A DNA stretch of 64,000 bases from NCBI RefSeq assembly GCF_024763615.1, contig NC_077222.1, positions 2,294,001-2,358,000 of the forward strand, given 5' to 3'. Both the position numbers and the translations under genes were made by a program. Positions within the stretch are counted from its first letter, which is position 1. Each line of letters starts with the position of its first letter. Source of the DNA: Phlebotomus papatasi. Its lineage: Eukaryota; Arthropoda; Insecta; Diptera; Psychodidae. Shown here piece by piece: positions 22,980 to 34,000 of the stretch. Under the pieces are notes generated by a model. That model searched no databases. It was not told the DNA's origin and was given only the letters and a program-made list of their open reading frames with translations.

Positions 22980-23700
22980 GTCAGAGTATTTTTTCCCATT
23001 GGGTAAACGGTAAGAGATATCAAGTTCCGGTGTTCGGTGACCCTCAATAAAAAAAACGATATCTCTAGAAGTGTTTTTTTTTTATTTTTCTCCTCATCCC
23101 CTGCGGCCCCTCCAAAACCATGTTTTTTTGGTTTTTCTCGAAAAGGCTCCTACAATTTCTTTTATTTTTGGATATGTTTTGGCGGTGGTTCAGGCGAACA
23201 TTTCGTCCAAACATATCTATGACCTAAAAAATCGACATCTTGGATTTTGAAGGTCAAAGGTCAAACCACTTTGGAGGGCCTATTTTTCAACCGTTTTGGT
23301 TAAATTTGGACATTTTTGGAAAGTTCTTGAAATTTCCAACCCGATTGCATCGGTCGTGATCGATAATCAATCGGTTAAGTACCCGTAAATGACCAATCTT
23401 TCTTCAATATTCTTTTTTCTGTCCATAAAATTGTTACCCATCTACAGGCGAAACAGTAAGATATACGAACTTCGGATCTTCGGAGGGCCCCCATTAAGGC
23501 GACCCAAGGACCATTATTAAGATTTTTATTTTTCCCCCACCCCCCTCCATCCCCTCCAAAACCATGTTTTTTGGTTTTTCTCTAAAACAGCTCCTAGGAT
23601 TTCTTTTATATTTGGATATGTTTTGGAGGTGGTCCAGGCGAACATTTCGTCCAAACATACAAATAACCTAAAAAAAATCGCAATCCTGAATTTTTGAAAG
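22980..23700. repeat. Two direct copies of a dispersed repeat, spacing about 440 bp
   Basis: Both copies hold CGGTAAGAGATATC-like starts, CCATGTTTTTTGGTTTTTCT, a GGATATGTTTTGG(C/A)GGTGGT word and GGCGAACATTTCGTCCAAAC (about 23188 and 23638). Partial relatives lie at 33000-33190, 36420-36600, 40190-40700 and 55540-55640. Confidence 0.65.
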
Positions 23701-24445
23701 TCAAAGTTTGACTGATCTTGAAATCAGTTAATCGCTTGAATATCCGTGAGTGACTTATTTTTCCCGTGTTCACATTTTTTATTTGTCCATATGCTTGTAA
23801 CTCATGCCAGAACATTTTAAATTGTTCATTTATTTACCAATTTTTGATTTTTGAAATGCTTTTGTGCTTTATGAATCAAATTGATCTCTATTAAGATTAG
23901 TGAGCACCAAAAGATTATGCGAAAAATTAATTCACGGAGAGCTCTATTTCGTGAATACAAGCATTTTTCTCCAATAATGTTTTGTTTTTGATTGTTCTTT
24001 CCTGCCCTAAACCTTGAATGAGCTATGTTTGTTTTGGGACTGACTGGTTATCTCTGGTGATTGCTGTGGGGTGCCCTTAGAGTCACAGGAAAATTCATTC
24101 TTCCCTGTTTTAGTTTTTCTCTATGGGGTTCTCTCTTCTGGCTTCATTGGACTCCCTTCCCTGATTTTGTAAAGGTAATGTACAGAGCTTACCTGCAATT
24201 TAAGGTCTTGTGCTTTCATCTTACGGGAAGGTCGCAATATGTTAAACTGAATGATTGCCTGTCTGATTAAGTTATCCTTTCTCGTGGTGTGGGGCAGGGG
24301 TCTATTCCTGGGCCACTTTTCTTTATTTATTAATGATCTTCCGTCTCAAATTCCGTATGTTCAGCATCACCTTTATGCTGATGATCTTCAGATTTATTGT
24401 TTTGGTGATCCTCGAGCTCCTGCCGCAGCTTTTGCTTTTATTGCA

Positions 24446-24832
24446 AGGGGCAAACAACTGACCAAAATTTCATGTCGTAGAATCAATATTCACAAAATAT
24501 TCACAATTTTATATGGGAAGAAGAAAATATTCGAATTATTTCCCTAAATATTCGCGATATTCGCAATATTCAGGAATATTCGAAATATTCAGGAAATTAT
24601 TCGTGATATTCGCAATATTCAAGAATTATTCGCGATATTCACGATATTTATGAAATATTCGCAATATTCGAAATATTCAGGAATTATACGTGATATTCGC
24701 AATATTCAAGAATTATTCGCGATAGTCGCGATATTCACGATATTTATGAAATATTCGCAATATTCACGAAAAAAATGCCGATATTCGCAATATTCACGTT
24801 GGTAGATGTTCTAGATTCGCGAGTTGTTTCCC
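24446..24832. mobile_element. Insertion with GGGGCAAACAACT ends and a GAATATTC satellite core
   Basis: GGGGCAAACAACT on the left faces GAGTTGTTTCCCC on the right, 13 bp with one mismatch. The core (24510-24800) is a run of TTCGCGATATTCGCAATATTC-like repeats with a 9-24 bp period that is largely self-complementary. It interrupts the reverse transcriptase remnant. The ends suggest a MITE whose centre has expanded. Confidence 0.6.
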
Positions 24833-24856
24833 CGTTGTGTTATTAATAACAGACTG

Positions 24857-24922
24857 GTGGAATTATACGGTGCAATATTAACAAAAGCACCTAAGTGGAC
24901 TTTGAATAAATAAATAAATAAA
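24857..24922 (+). mobile_element. 5'-truncated retrotransposon 3' end with (TAAA)n tail
   Basis: The 66-bp segment ends in repeated TAAA and is flanked by the exact 13-bp duplication TAATAACAGACTG (24844-24856 and 24923-24935). Target duplication plus an A-rich 3' tail is the signature of target-primed reverse transcription. It is a short tail of another LINE, inserted into the older LINE remnant. Confidence 0.85.
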
Positions 24923-25641
24923 TAATAACAGACTGTCTTTGGTTGAGAACTGGGCTCTTGCTAATGGATTGGTTCTCAATCCCGAAAAAGCCCTCTTCCT
25001 GGTTTTTGGAAATAGGCAAACTAAGCCGTCTCTCAGCCCCGTTTTACCCTCTGACGAGTCTCTCTGCATCCGATCATGCTCAAAATCTTGGTGTCATTTT
25101 TAATGATACTCTTACTTGGCATGATCTCAAATACTCAGGAAATCCGTTACAATAGAATGCCACCCTGTACTCCATCGAGCAGATAAACACAAAGACGTTG
25201 ATTTAATTGGAAATATTTTCTTGCCTCATTATTCTTTTACATAGTACACAGTTGTTCTTGTTAATTTATTTATTTTCGCTATTTTCCTAAAGAGAAGTTT
25301 CACTGCTGATTGGGATTCTCGTGTTTTTTTCTGAGAATGTTAATCCACAAAAAAAATCAGGGTCAATAACCTCAATGCTTCCGGAATGATTACTAGTCCA
25401 CTCTCTCAGTTTAGCAAAAAACCATTGAGAAATTGTTGGTGAAATATTTGTCAAAATTGATTTTTAAAAATTCCTACAAGTGATTTTATTTTACGCTGTT
25501 CCTTTTTTTTTAAATACGAACACTATTTGATAAGTTATTCTTACAATTTTCCTTTTTCCTTTTTCTTAAGTTTTTTTTTATAATAATCGCGAAATAGAGG
25601 GCGGTTGGTTGTTTTTTTTTTTCTTCGAAAATGTTGCTAAC

Positions 25642-28600
25642 TTAACTCGTAGCGCATTGTTGGACACGAGGACCGTGGAAGTAGTAACCTTCTTCATCTT
25701 CATCAGCGTACCTCTGACCACGTCCATGATCGGGATCCAGTTCAGTCTGAAGGAAAATATTTTTTCTGTTGAAGAAAAGTTCAAAAAGAAAAAAAAGTCC
25801 CAAAATTGTAAACTTACAAGAGTGCATTCTTCCGCCTCAATTGGAATTGTGACTTGCGGTCTTCCGGGTAGACACATTTCCAGCGTCGGAATCATCTCCC
25901 TTGGCATACTTTCCGGAAAAGCCACAACAAATTGAATGATAAGCCTTCCCTTTTCAAATGGATTTTTGTACTGTGGCATCCCTTCGCCCAAGACACATTT
26001 CAGCGATTCATGCTTCACCACATCCCCCGGCAACGACGTTATGACCAAATCACGCTCATCCAGTGTCTTAATGACCTTCTGGAAGCCACAGAGAGCCTCC
26101 ACGAGCTGCAGAGGCATCGTCATAATCAGATCTTCCTTTGATCGCTTGAATATCGGATGTTCCTTCTCATCCAACACAATTACAATATCTCCCGGTTGCA
26201 ATTCAGGCTCCTGATCACCCTCCCCCGAAAACACAATCTTCTGCCCATCGCGCATTCCCTTCTCCACATGAACCTCCAGAATCTTCCTCTCGCGCACTGT
26301 CTTCTTCCCGTTGCACGTCTTGCAGCGATCCTTTGCCGCTATCAACTCTCCCTGTCCGTGACACGTGCGACACATGTGCTCAAAGTGCTGCACAATTCCC
26401 GGACCAACTTGCTGGATCTTTGTCTCGACTCCGGTGCCGCGGCACGTGATACACTTCTCAATGGAACCCTTCTTGCCCCCACGACCCTCGCATTTATCAC
26501 AAATCACACTCTTCTGCAGCGCCAACTTCCGCACTGCCCCCATGTACAGCTCCTCCAGGGTGACACTGAGCTGGTGCACAAGATCCTTCCCACGTCGCTC
26601 CCGGCGTCTAAATTCATTAATCAATCAGACTAAATGCCTTCCAAAGGGGCTACTAAACGCTAAATTCTCAACAATTATCACCTATTACAATCCTGTAATC
26701 TTGTCATCAGATTGGGCTCAAACTTTCTTAAATTGTTTCTTGCAATTTTTAATAAACCAAAAAAAAAATAGTTGATTTGAGTAAATATTGAAAAGAAGCC
26801 TTTTTCAAATATGCATAACTTCGGGTTTAACCCTTTAAGGACGATTGGGTCACCCGTGACCCAAAGAGAAAATAATTTTTCCTGACTACCTGAAGTAATT
26901 TCTTTCAAATGTTTGTACATAATCACGAAGTAGAAGATTGAAGGAATCTAGGATATTTTTTGCAAATCTCCAGCTACTTGCTATATAAAAAATATTTAAG
27001 CTAAAATATGACGAATTTTCAAATTTTCACATTTGTGCTTGAATTTTAATATTTTTAATATTTCTAATTTTTTTTAAGCAAAAACCTCTTGGGACTAGAA
27101 ACTATAATAACTATACATAATATTTCTCAACAAAGTAAAAATTATAGTTTATTGGTATTTTCAGGAAGGCTTCATAATTTTCATGGGTCATTTTTGACCC
27201 AATCGTCCCTAATGGTCTCTACACATTGGGAGCAATTTTTGTCAAAAAATGCTTTTTTGAAGGAAATTCCCTGCAGCGTTGTAGGGGGAAACGTCAAATT
27301 TCTGTCAAAAACGCAATTTTTGACGAAAATTGCTCCCAATGTGTAGACGCCTTAAATTAAGGTAAAAAACACCGAATTTGTCTCTAGTGGATTTTCGAAG
27401 ATATGAGGGTAGACTGTTTCCTGCTTTTGTTTATGTGTGCGCAAAATAGTTAATTATTCGTGTAAAATTTTGTTATATATCAATCAGCTGAGATTTACCT
27501 GTGCAATACTGACTGAATAAGGTAATATTTTAATAATTTATAAGATGCTTCTGCGTATATGTTGTAAATTCATAACTTTTTACTCTTGTACATGACTTCA
27601 AAAATGAAAAAAAAAAATCATAATCAATGAACCCGAAATCATCCACATATTATGCCCGGAAGATAGCGATGATGCCGACAATCTTGTCCTGAACGAAAGC
27701 GACATAATATATTTGGAACAAAACGTGGATGAAATGGACTTTGAAGTCTTCATCGAAAACGCATCAACTCCGGAAAAACTCCCAGATCCACAGCAATGTG
27801 CAACTGTACATATGAAATTCCCAGACAAACAACATTGCACCTACCCATTACCATCAAACAGGTTTCGAAGAAAACTGAGGTGCACATGGTGCTATCAGAA
27901 AAAAGGATATTGTAAGACCAATTGTATTTGTGAGGCATGCGACATTTATCTCTGTGTTACCTTACCAGTATGCGAAATTTGTTTCGATGAATATCACAAA
28001 AATTGAAAATGAAGTAAACAATAATACATTTTTTCATAAAAATTATTGTTTTTGTGTACCAGTCTTCAAGAGTCTTTGAGGCCAAAAATTGAATGAGATT
28101 TTTTAAAATAAAATTTTTGATCGTTTTAATTTTTACTCATACTCTAAATATTTTTTTTATAATTACAAATATATTCAAGTTATTTATCTTTCAAAAATAA
28201 CAGAGTAAACGAGTAAACGGGTCGTCTGGAAAATTTTGTGCTTTTTTACCTTTAAGGACGATTGGGTCATATATGACCCATAGTTTTCCAGGACTCCTAG
28301 GGATGGGAAAATTTCTTTTTAACCGTAAATCTCTTATTTAGGCTAAAATATCGAGGGAAACTTGATTTCGTTGAATTTCGCTATTTCTGTCGCTATTATA
28401 TTATTTCGCAAAAATTACTTTTTAGAACGAAATTACCTGCAGCGTCCCAGGTGAAATTTCCCTATTGATTCTTTGGGAAAATTTCACCATGTACCCAGTG
28501 AATTTTGACACAAAATTCTCGTATTACTTCCCGAGTTGGGAATATCTTGAGAAATTACCCTATAAAGCTGTGAATATTTCCGGAGGTAAATTCATAAAGT

Positions 28601-30463
28601 AATTCTTTGTGAATTTTCAGTCTTAGAAAATTCGTTAATCTCCTAGGGAATTTCCAGAGAATTCCTAGATAAATTTCTGTGGGTTATTTCCTCTGAAATT
28701 TCTTGAGATTTACCCCAGAAATGTCAATGCTTACGTAGTGAATTTCCCCCCAAATATCTTCAAGAATTCCCTTATTGGAAATTTGAGGGGAATAACTGAA
28801 GAAATCATTCTTTTGTCTCTAGCTTGTCTCTGGAAAATTTATTTAATTTCATGAAAAAAATTCATAGGAAATAATTTTTCAATTAAGAATATACTTCAGT
28901 TGAGATGTTTTTATTAAAAAAAATCATATTAAACATCGAATACTCAAGTTAAAATAGTAAAATTTGTAGATAAGTCTTGGAAGATTCATAGAAAATTCCC
29001 AACAGAGACAGGGAAAATTCAATAGGTTTTTGTGTGAGAAATCTGTATGAAATTAATTTTCACTTAATGATATACTTCAGTCGATATGACTATTTGGAAA
29101 AATTCATATAGAATATTGAGTATACTCTCGTGAAAGTAGTGAAATTTTGTAGAGAAAAAGATTGGGAAATTTGCAGGAAATTCCCAACAGAAGCATGGAA
29201 AATTTAATAGGATTTCCTAGAGAAATCCATATGAAATTAATTTACATTTAAGGATATACTTCAGTCCAATAAAATAAAATTTGCAAAGTAAAATGCAATA
29301 TTTTGCAAAGTTTTAAAGAAAAATTGAAATTTGGATAAAAATTCGCGCTTTATGCCCACAGCACAATAACTTTTGTTTTGTAAAGATGTTTTTGAGATTT
29401 CACTGAGAGAGTGAATGAAATGTTTATCTAGTCATCTAGCTCTCTCTCATAGGAAATTTTAAAAACATATTTACAAACAAAAGTTATTGTGCGTTGAGCA
29501 TTATGTTCAACGCACAATAACTTTTGTTTACTAAACATGTTTTTGACATTTCAATGAGAGTGAGTGAGATCTAGATCTAGTCATCTCGATCATTTTCCTG
29601 AGAAATTTCGAAAACATGTTTACAAACAAAAGTTATTGTGCGCTGGTCATTATGCCCAATGCACAATAAATTTTGTTTGTAAACATGTTTTCAAAATTTT
29701 CTATAGGAGTGAGCAAGATGACTAGATCTAGATCTCACTCACTCTCATTGAAATGTCAAAAACATGTTTACAAAATGAATGTTATTTCGCGCTGGGCATT
29801 ATGCCCAGTGCATAATAATTTTTGTTTTGTAAACATGTTTTTGACATTTCAAAGAGAGCAAGTGAGATGTAGATCTAGCCATCTAGCTCACTCTCACAGT
29901 CAATTTTGAAAATATATTTATAAACAAAAGTTATTGTGCGTTGGGCAATACAAATCCTGCAAAAAAATTTTTATACAAAATGTATGGGGATTTTTTTTTA
30001 ATTTTTAAGGGTATAATGTCCCTAAGGTCCAAATCTGTGCAATTATTTGAGGTTTGAGCCCACAAAATTGTCTGATGACTTTAAGTCTCAAAAAGTGGCT
30101 AGAAAGCATAGAAATCTCTATTCACGATGACTCTACTTTTAAAAGAAAATTATTCACTGACCTGCCTCCGCCGAATCCGCCACCAAAAAACATGTCAAAG
30201 AGATCCATGGGGCTCGTGAAGCCTCCTCCGCCCGTTCCACCCTTTTTAATTGCTGCCTCGCCACCTTCATCGTAGATGCTGCGCTTCTCTGCATCCGACA
30301 GCACCTCATAAGCCTGGGAGATCTGCTTGAACTTCTCTCCCTCATTGGGATTCTTGTCTGGATGGTATTTCAGGGCTAACTTCCGGTAAGCCTTCTTCAG
30401 ATCATCCGCAGATGCATCCGGTTTAACTCCTAGGATATCGTAATAAGTCGTCTCCTTTACCAT
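25642..30463 (-). CDS. DNAJA1: Class A DnaJ (Hsp40) co-chaperone, DNAJA1 type, 398 aa
   Basis: Coding exons are 30463-30162, 26607-25818 and 25746-25642, and all junctions keep frame. The product has a J domain (about 1-70, HPD at 34-36), a Gly/Phe-rich linker (about 76-107), and four zinc-binding CxxCxGxG-type repeats (CDKCEGRG, CITCRGTG, CRTCHGQG, CKTCNGKK). The substrate-binding C-terminal domains follow. It ends in the CaaX box CATS, which predicts farnesylation. Length and order match animal DNAJA1 (about 397 aa; Drosophila counterpart Droj2). It should stimulate Hsp70 ATPase and deliver clients in the cytosol and at membranes. The first intron (3.55 kb) is full of transposon debris; the second is 71 bp. 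A 5' untranslated intron (donor after 30736, acceptor before 30491) is possible. Confidence 0.95.
26831..27205. mobile_element. piggyBac-type MITE with GGACGATTGGGTCA ends (about 375 bp)
   Basis: TTAA at 26827-26830 precedes CCCTTTAAGGACGATTGGGT; the opposite end reads TGACCCAATCGTCC. A subterminal palindrome GGGTCAcccgTGACCC lies next to the left end. The right flank is disturbed by a family 2 MITE that starts at about 27209. It lies in the large DNAJA1 intron. Confidence 0.7.
27209..27354. mobile_element. Fold-back MITE family 2, complete single copy (about 146 bp)
   Basis: This is the cleanest copy of the family: GGTCTCTACACATTGGGAGC at the left and the complement GCTCCCAATGTGTAGACGCC at the right, with the internal CTGCAGCGTTGTAGG word. 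It abuts the right end of the piggyBac-type MITE. The flanks CTAA and TTAA are compatible with a short TA-rich target duplication. Confidence 0.8.
27598..28006 (+). pseudogene. Core-deleted piggyBac transposase remnant (acidic N-end joined to Cys-rich C-end)
   Basis: The frame encodes an acidic stretch (NEPEIIHILCPEDSDDADN and on), followed within about 60 residues by a cysteine-rich end with CTWC, CKTNCICEAC, LCVTLPVC and CFDEYHKN. This spacing is that of the C-terminal zinc-binding domain of piggyBac transposases. The DDD catalytic core that normally lies between the two is absent. An initiator ATG near 27604 is out of frame by one base at a poly-A run. From ATG 27713 the open part is 97 aa. 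No known function; TTAA-type ends of the same flavour flank the area (26831 and 28251). Confidence 0.7.
28251..28285. mobile_element. Solo terminal end of the piggyBac-type family
   Basis: CCTTTAAGGACGATTGGGTC followed by the palindrome GGGTCATATATGACCC repeats the left end of the element at 26831 in the same orientation. No matching right end was found nearby. Confidence 0.6.
28860..29270. repeat. Tandem repeat, period about 181-188 bp, 2.3 copies
   Basis: The word ATACTTCAGT recurs near 28890, 29071 and 29259, each preceded by TGAAATTAATTT-like and followed by CATATTAAACAT-like sequence. GGAAATTCCCAACAGA recurs with the same spacing. It lies in the DNAJA1 intron. Confidence 0.6.
29351..29945. 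repeat. Array of four ~150-bp palindromic units (GCACAATAACTTTTGTTT arms)
   Basis: Each unit starts GCACAATAACTTTTGTTT and ends in its complement, with a GAGTGAG...CTCACTC centre, and units are joined by CATTATGCCCA. Starts fall near 29360, 29510, 29655 and 29805. Single-stranded DNA or RNA from either strand could fold each unit into a long hairpin. It lies in the DNAJA1 intron. Confidence 0.8.
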
Positions 30464-30779
30464 GTTTCTGTCCTATAATCCCTCGCAAAATCTGCAAGAT
30501 GTTTTTTTTCTGTCTTATTGTCCAGGAAACTTGGTTACCACGAGGATCTGGACTACAGAGTGGCACAAAAAGCCCTCCTGAATAGCAATTTTCTCACCCC
30601 AAAACAAAATGGTCACTTGTCTAGGAATTTTCCAGCGATTTCTGCGAATTCCCTTTTAATTTTCAATGCTTTCACTTCACAGGACACTTTTCTAATCTCC
30701 AGATATCACTTGGTGGAAAAAACTTTAATACTCACGGTCGAATTTCTGTGGAAAAATCAAGCAACAAAGACTTTGTGTG

Positions 30780-30794
30780 CTTCGAGAAATTTCT
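30780..30794 (-). promoter_or_regulatory. Perfect three-unit heat-shock element upstream of DNAJA1
   Basis: The sequence cTTCgaGAAatTTCt is three contiguous inverted nGAAn pentamers with no mismatch, the canonical minimal binding site for an HSF trimer. It lies 317 bases upstream of the DNAJA1 ATG, next to the predicted 5' untranslated exon. DNAJ genes are classical HSF targets. Binding is not shown here. Confidence 0.6.
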
Positions 30795-30829
30795 AGTGTG
30801 CTCTCGTGAAAAAAAAACGCGAATTTAGC

Positions 30830-32340
30830 TGTCAAAAGTCGTGTGGGACATTTGGGACAACCGAAGGAAATTCACCCCTTTTTGGGGAACTGAGGGGAAT
30901 TCACCACTTTTACTGTTTTGTTTTATTCACCACTATCAGTGTGAAGTTGTCTCTTGACGCCTTTCCCTCGAGATTGCCTGTGCTCTGTGAAAATTTGTGA
31001 TTTTTTCTGTGAAATACCTAAATTTCCAACTTCAATTCTATCTCAAGTGAGAGTTTGTGGATCTGTGGATAATCTGTGCAAGAAATAGAGGTAATTTCTA
31101 GGGTATTTCCATGTGAAAATGGGAAAAGAATGCCGGGCAATTTAGTCCCCAGACGGAGACTCTCCCAGAGAGAAAGAGAGAGAGGGCAAAAAATGGCGGT
31201 GTGTGAGTGAGCGCGGGAATGCAGTTTTGCAAGAAAAATTGTTTTTAAATTAAGTAAACAACAATATTGATATATTGCTTATCACATTCTTGTTTTCTTA
31301 GTTTTTTCTTTATGAACTACACCTCAATTGCAGACACAATTGACTCCTCTTGAGACTCTCAATTGCCTTTCAATCATTTTTTTCTCTTTCACACCGACAG
31401 CATTTTGTTTTTTTTTCGCGTGTGTGTGTGTGGGAAATTAAAGAGATTCCCTCGACGGTTGAATTGAAATTGAAAAAAAAGAGAATTAAAGGAAAAAAAC
31501 GCTACAATCAAGTGTTGGGAAAAATAGGAAAAATTGAGGCATTTGCTGAGTCAATTGTATGGCAATTCCGCACCCCAAAAATCTTATTTATTTCCACGTT
31601 AAATTGTTTAGATTTTATATGGTCGGTGATATGCTGAATGGAGTTGTTCTTCTGTAAATATTTTGATTATTTAAGTGGAGTGTGATACTCAGTAAATTGA
31701 TGTCAAAGTTTGTCTCTTTCACTCGGGCAGAATGTAACAAAGAGAGCGGTTAACAAAGTTGAAAGAAGATGGAAGAGGAAGAGAGGGAGAAAACTAGTTA
31801 GAAAACTATCCATTCCGTATTCTAAAGCCGCTTTTTATTTCTTATCTTGGCTCTCTTGGCTATTAATAGTGGGGTACAAAAGAGGAAAGTTTCTCGCTCT
31901 TTGAGCCCATCTCAATTTTCCTGAACTTTATTTACGCGTAAAAAATACGGTCAAATTGTCAGGTCAAGAGATTTTTTGACGTAATTAAAGGAGCCCCTAG
32001 TGGACGTTCTCTGAAACTTCTTAGTTCGAAGGAGTTGAAAAAAACCATTAGGTTAGAACTCGATCATTTCATTAAGAAGGCAAACGAGGAAATATTTTGA
32101 ACAAATTGCATACGAGCAATAATGTCCTAAAGTACAATGGGCAAACATATATGGGAGCTGGCCCAACCTTTCGCTAGAGATAGGCCTAAGCCCATTCTGT
32201 ATGTAATGGAAAATGTTTTAAAAATGATCGAGACCTAAGCCAAAAAAGACTCTCATTCCTTGGGAAATAAACAATCTCCTATTGAAAATTTACAAGTTTG
32301 ACATTCTATTCCTCGGAAACGGCCTAACCGATCACATTCT
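30830..32340. other. Intergenic DNA, no gene seen
   Basis: A GAGA-rich run (about 31150-31190) is followed by AAAAATGGCGG (about 31187-31200), which resembles a Pho/YY1 site. These may belong to the DNAJA1 promoter region. No credible coding frame was seen. Confidence 0.4.
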
Positions 32341-32360
32341 GGTAACCTCCATACAAACTA

Positions 32361-32538
32361 GGGGAAGTTTTAGGCTTCGCACATACTCTGGCTTCGAACA
32401 CTTCATATTTTTCCCATATTTCTTTAATGAATCTGAGCTACATATTTCAAGACAAAATGGGCCAGATTCATTGAAGGAATATAGGAAAATGATGAAGTGT
32501 TCGAAGTCAGATTATGTGCGATGCCTAAAAGATCTCCC
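32361..32538. mobile_element. TA/GGG fold-back MITE, family 5 (about 178 bp)
   Basis: TA then GGGGAAGTTTTAGGCTTCGC on the left is matched by the complement over about 75 bp on the right (GAAGTGTTCGAAGTCAGATT and onward), ending CCC. Nearly the whole element folds back. The right TA is changed to TC. Confidence 0.7.
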
Positions 32539-32617
32539 TCAATTGCTTTTTAAAACCATTAAGCATCAGGGGAATGTTTTCAGGATTCGCATACACTTCA
32601 GTTCCACATTTCTCATA

Positions 32618-33512
32618 CTCCCTCCGTTCCGAAATAAGTTGTACGTTTAGGGAAAAACTAGAGATTAAGGAATGGGTTCAGAGAATGTTTTTGTTATTTG
32701 CAAATATCTTGTGTATGAACTATCCTCCATCTTCAGGGATAATATGGGGATCCTACGACAGTGGTAAGTTGAGGAATTCATATTTTAAATTTGTTCATTT
32801 TTCGCGTTTTTTTCAAAGAGCCCCGATAGATAGTTACTTACTAAATTACTAATTACTGTGATTGACATTACAGGCTAGAATTTGTTCTAAAGTTTTAGTA
32901 TGCACAAGTAGAATTCAACAGTTATTACCGATATGAAATTTTTTTAACTCAAATTTTGAATGAGCAAAAAAAGAACATCATTTTTTATGTTCGAATACCT
33001 GGGTGCTAACTGGTTAGAGATAGGGACTTGTGACCTTTGGCGAACCCCCACATAAGTTGATCCTGGGACCATTAGTATGTCCGTGATCCATCCATCCCTC
33101 CCCTAGCCCCCCCCCAACCATGTTTCTTGAGATTGGTCGAAAACATGTGCGATTTTTTCAGGGGTAGGGAAGGGGCGGGTGATAATGTAGCAACATACTA
33201 ATGGTTCCAGGGTTAACTCATGAAAAGGTTCCTCTAAGGTTCCAAGCCTCTATCTTCCACCATTTTGCACCTAATTTAGATTGAAATAACACGCAAAAAA
33301 TAAGACATTTTTAAGACATTCGTTCCTCAATTTACCATCAAGACTTGACCCCAATTTCAGTTCTGGACATTAACAATAGTTCTTTTCAAGAGATAATTGT
33401 TGATACCCAAAACATTTACCAACAAACTTTCCCTTAATTCCAATTTTTCCCAAACGTATGATCGGAACAAGAATTTCTCCCAAACGTACGACTTATTTCG
33501 GAACGGAGGGAG
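32618..33512. mobile_element. Stowaway-like long MITE (895 bp)
   Basis: TA-bordered inverted ends: left CTCCCTCCGTTCCGAAATAA, right the complement of the same 20 bases, with similarity continuing to about 38 bp. The terminus CTCCCTCCGT is that of Stowaway elements, non-autonomous relatives of Tc1/mariner. No transposase was found inside; the centre includes part of a dispersed repeat around 33000-33190. Confidence 0.85.
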
Positions 33513-34000
33513 TATTTTTTTCATCATATTCCTTGAATACACGTACAAAACATTCGGGCCCCTTATCTTTTTATTGCTTCCTTCACAAAATATTGTTCAT
33601 AGATGCGATTATTTTGGTATTGCTTCAGTTAATAAATATAAAAAAGTTGGTATTATTTTGGCCTTTGAAGGATGATTCAACTATGCATGTGCGAAGTGAG
33701 AATAGAGTAACAATTTCTATGACTGACGGAATAGTTTTTCCACGTCATCGATGAAATGAAACTAAAAGTATGTAACTAAAAATCCTTTTCCGATAGTAAT
33801 TTGGGTATAAGTTCCAAAGAAAATAATATCTAAAGTCGTCCATTTTTCGTTTATTTTTAATATAATATGCGGTGGAATTATGGGCGAAAGATCAAAGCAA
33901 GTGTAAAACATCTTGTTTTACACAAAAAATTAATCTTTCCTGGGAAATTTCATTCGATTATAGATCTGCAGAACCAGGAAGTATCTTACTAGTTGATGTA

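Larger units (their letters stand above)
24160..25140 (+). pseudogene. Dead non-LTR (CR1/Jockey-like) reverse transcriptase fragment
   Basis: Translated pieces carry the order of motifs of a LINE reverse transcriptase: LTGRSQYVKL, then GQGSIPGPLFF (a decayed PQGSxLGPLLF box), then FINDLP and LYADDLQIY, the catalytic YADD. After a gap they resume with WALANGLVLNPEKALFLVFG at about 24940-25020. The motifs lie in different frames with stop codons between them, so the copy is broken. Two later insertions (24446-24832 and 24857-24922) split it. Only the palm region is recognisable; endonuclease and 3' end are absent. It is non-functional. Confidence 0.8.

Noticed and set aside
24061..24270. 69-codon frame with hydrophobic start considered as a small membrane protein
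   Set aside because: Its end (LTGRSQYVKL) is a LINE reverse transcriptase motif, so it belongs to the dead retrotransposon.
25609..26775. Plus-strand frames of up to 158 codons opposite the DNAJA1 exons
   Set aside because: Shadows of the zinc-finger and C-terminal coding sequence, which is conserved on the minus strand.
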